From Euryarchaeota archaeon UBA561 (GTDB taxonomy: Archaea; Thermoplasmatota; Poseidoniia; Poseidoniales; Poseidoniaceae), in contig DANX01000120.1 in NCBI GenBank assembly GCA_002502295.1, forward strand, positions 1 to 6,576: 6,576 bases of DNA. Direction: 5' to 3'. The translations under genes were made by a program, and so were the position numbers. The notes below the pieces were generated by a model. The model did not search any database. It saw only the letters and a list, made by a program, of their open reading frames with translations, and had not been told where the DNA came from. This document shows positions 5,701 through 6,576 of this stretch, piece after piece. Numbering within the stretch: the first letter of the stretch is position 1; every line of letters begins with the position of its first letter.

Positions 5701-6576
5701 ATGGAAACGAAGGGGTGGTACCCACATCTTCTTGGAAGAGAACCTTTTCCAAGAAACATGGTCTTCTATTCACCAGGACGCACCAGCACGTATCCTGAGG
5801 AGCCACCAATCAAAGGCTTGAGATTCCACTATCTTGGTGGAGGTGATGAAGTTGGAAATGTCGGTGTTGTGCTTGAAGACATGCATGGAACCCGATTGCT
5901 CCTCGACTACGGGCTTGCGCCTACCAATCCTCCACGCTACCCGAGAGAAGCGCCGGTTGTTCATGATGCTGTTATTACGCATTCACACATCGATCACATC
6001 GGCATGGTGCCGTGGCTTTGCGCTCATCACCGAACTCGACTTCACGGCACTTCCATTACAGCTGAACTATCCGAGATGATGTGGAGGGATTGCTACAAAG
6101 TGAGCTCAATCGAACGCTATCCCCTTGCATGGGACAAACGCGACATTGACACGGCGCTTGATTCATGGTTTGTACATGACCATGGTGTTCCGTGGAATCA
6201 TCACAATTGGGAACTAACATTTCACCAAGCTGGCCACATCCCTGGCGCTGCGATGCTTCACATTCAAACCTCGGAAATGTCCATTCTTTTAACGGGTGAT
6301 TTTGACACGCGAGATTCTTTCTTGGTATCTGGGGCGAAACCAGTCAAGGCTGATGTCTTGTTTATTGAAGGAACGTATGGTGGTCGAAATCATCCTCCAA
6401 AAGATGAAGAAATTGATCGATTCATCGAATCAGTACAATCCATCGTGCGTTCGGGTGGAACCGTGTTAATTCCAGCTTTTGCAAATGGAAGAACGCAGGA
6501 CATGGTTATGCTTCTTCACAAACACCTTCCTCACCTTGATGTCCACGTTGATGGCATGGGAAAGCGCGTTGCTAAG
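5701..6576 (+). CDS. metallo-β-lactamase / β-CASP ribonuclease, archaeal CPSF-like (3' end outside window)
   Basis: 292 codons are present and the frame is open at the window end. From ATG 5701 the motifs are: the first strand and loop HYLGGGDEVGN (43-53); HSHIDH (94-99), zinc motif 2; AGHIPGAA with His179, motif 3; TGDFD with Asp200, motif 4; FIEGTYG (221-227), the conserved Glu-x-Thr-Tyr-Gly at the entry to β-CASP; and LIPAFANGRTQD (256-267), a β-CASP signature. The C-terminal part with the last zinc His is missing. Such enzymes cleave RNA endo- and/or exonucleolytically in processing, decay or termination. With only about 40 residues before the catalytic domain it lacks the N-terminal KH domains of aCPSF1/FttA, so it resembles aCPSF2; an RNase J-type role is less likely. 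The in-frame stop at 5665-5667 bounds the start. ATG 5701 gives a sensible leader (WYPHLLGREPFPRN), but ATG 5758 is possible. Confidence 0.9.
   Translation, partial: METKGWYPHLLGREPFPRNMVFYSPGRTSTYPEEPPIKGLRFHYLGGGDEVGNVGVVLEDMHGTRLLLDYGLAPTNPPRYPREAPVVHDAVITHSHIDHIGMVPWLCAHHRTRLHGTSITAELSEMMWRDCYKVSSIERYPLAWDKRDIDTALDSWFVHDHGVPWNHHNWELTFHQAGHIPGAAMLHIQTSEMSILLTGDFDTRDSFLVSGAKPVKADVLFIEGTYGGRNHPPKDEEIDRFIESVQSIVRSGGTVLIPAFANGRTQDMVMLLHKHLPHLDVHVDGMGKRVAK
5729..5755 (+). repeat. 12-bp inverted repeat (hairpin) at the start of the β-CASP RNase gene
   Basis: TTCTTGGAAGAG (5729-5740) pairs with CTTTTCCAAGAA (5744-5755) around an AAC loop: 12 bp with a single G-U wobble. It covers codons 10-19 if translation starts at 5701, or ends 2 nt before the ATG if translation starts at 5758. 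A structure this stable at the front of an RNase mRNA could affect initiation or be cut by the enzyme itself; that is speculation. Confidence 0.6.

Noticed and set aside
5497..5727. Small minus-strand frames upstream of the ferredoxin (5457-5648 and 5497-5727)
   Set aside because: They overlap each other and a more protein-like plus-strand frame, have no ribosome site and show no motif.
5834..6079. 81-codon plus-strand frame inside the β-CASP gene
   Set aside because: It is out of frame with the HSHIDH-bearing RNase frame and shows no motif of its own.

Overview
The window looks like a chromosomal segment of a planktonic archaeon. The best guess is the Marine Group II / Poseidoniales side of the Thermoplasmatota. 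This rests on gene content and style and is an inference: a free-standing AlaX-type tRNA editing protein, a β-CASP RNase of the archaeal CPSF type, a site-2 protease, a double-cluster ferredoxin beside a small flavoprotein-like gene, an orphan zinc-ribbon membrane protein, fairly acidic proteins, moderate GC, compact spacing, and start sites that resemble archaeal Shine-Dalgarno (GGTGA type) or leaderless starts. No rRNA, tRNA, CRISPR array, insertion sequence or integrase was seen.

Layout from left to right. Positions 1-411 (+) hold the 3' end of an M28-family zinc aminopeptidase. Facing it across a 56-bp gap with a small hairpin is an M50 site-2 protease (468-1433, -). A 107-bp divergent spacer with a dyad plus T-rich tract separates the protease from a 170-residue acidic protein with an HTH-like N-terminus (1541-2053, +). 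That gene ends stop-to-stop with AlaX (2054-2815, -); the two stop codons form one TGATCA palindrome.

From AlaX to 5438 five genes lie on the minus strand. In order of transcription they are a 2x[4Fe-4S] ferredoxin, a short Rossmann-type (FAD/NAD-binding, GGR-like) protein, a three-histidine-box fatty acid desaturase, a two-TM zinc-ribbon protein and AlaX. The ferredoxin and flavoprotein-like gene abut or overlap and are almost certainly one unit. The desaturase follows after 87 bp. An electron-transfer pair feeding a lipid-modifying enzyme is therefore a reasonable hypothesis, but it is not proven.

The stretch 5441-5700 (+) has no intact gene. It carries a coding-like frame broken by two in-frame TGA codons that reads faintly like the first Asp-rich region of a squalene/phytoene-synthase-type protein, probably a gene remnant. 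Positions 5701-6576 (+) encode the N-terminal part of a metallo-β-lactamase/β-CASP ribonuclease that runs off the window. A 12-bp hairpin sits at its beginning.

The most interesting items are the ferredoxin/flavoprotein/desaturase neighbourhood in an archaeal-looking genome, the decayed gene beside it, the hairpin at the start of the RNase gene, and the terminator-like dyad in the divergent spacer at 1461-1490. Nothing here establishes a wholly new system on sequence alone.
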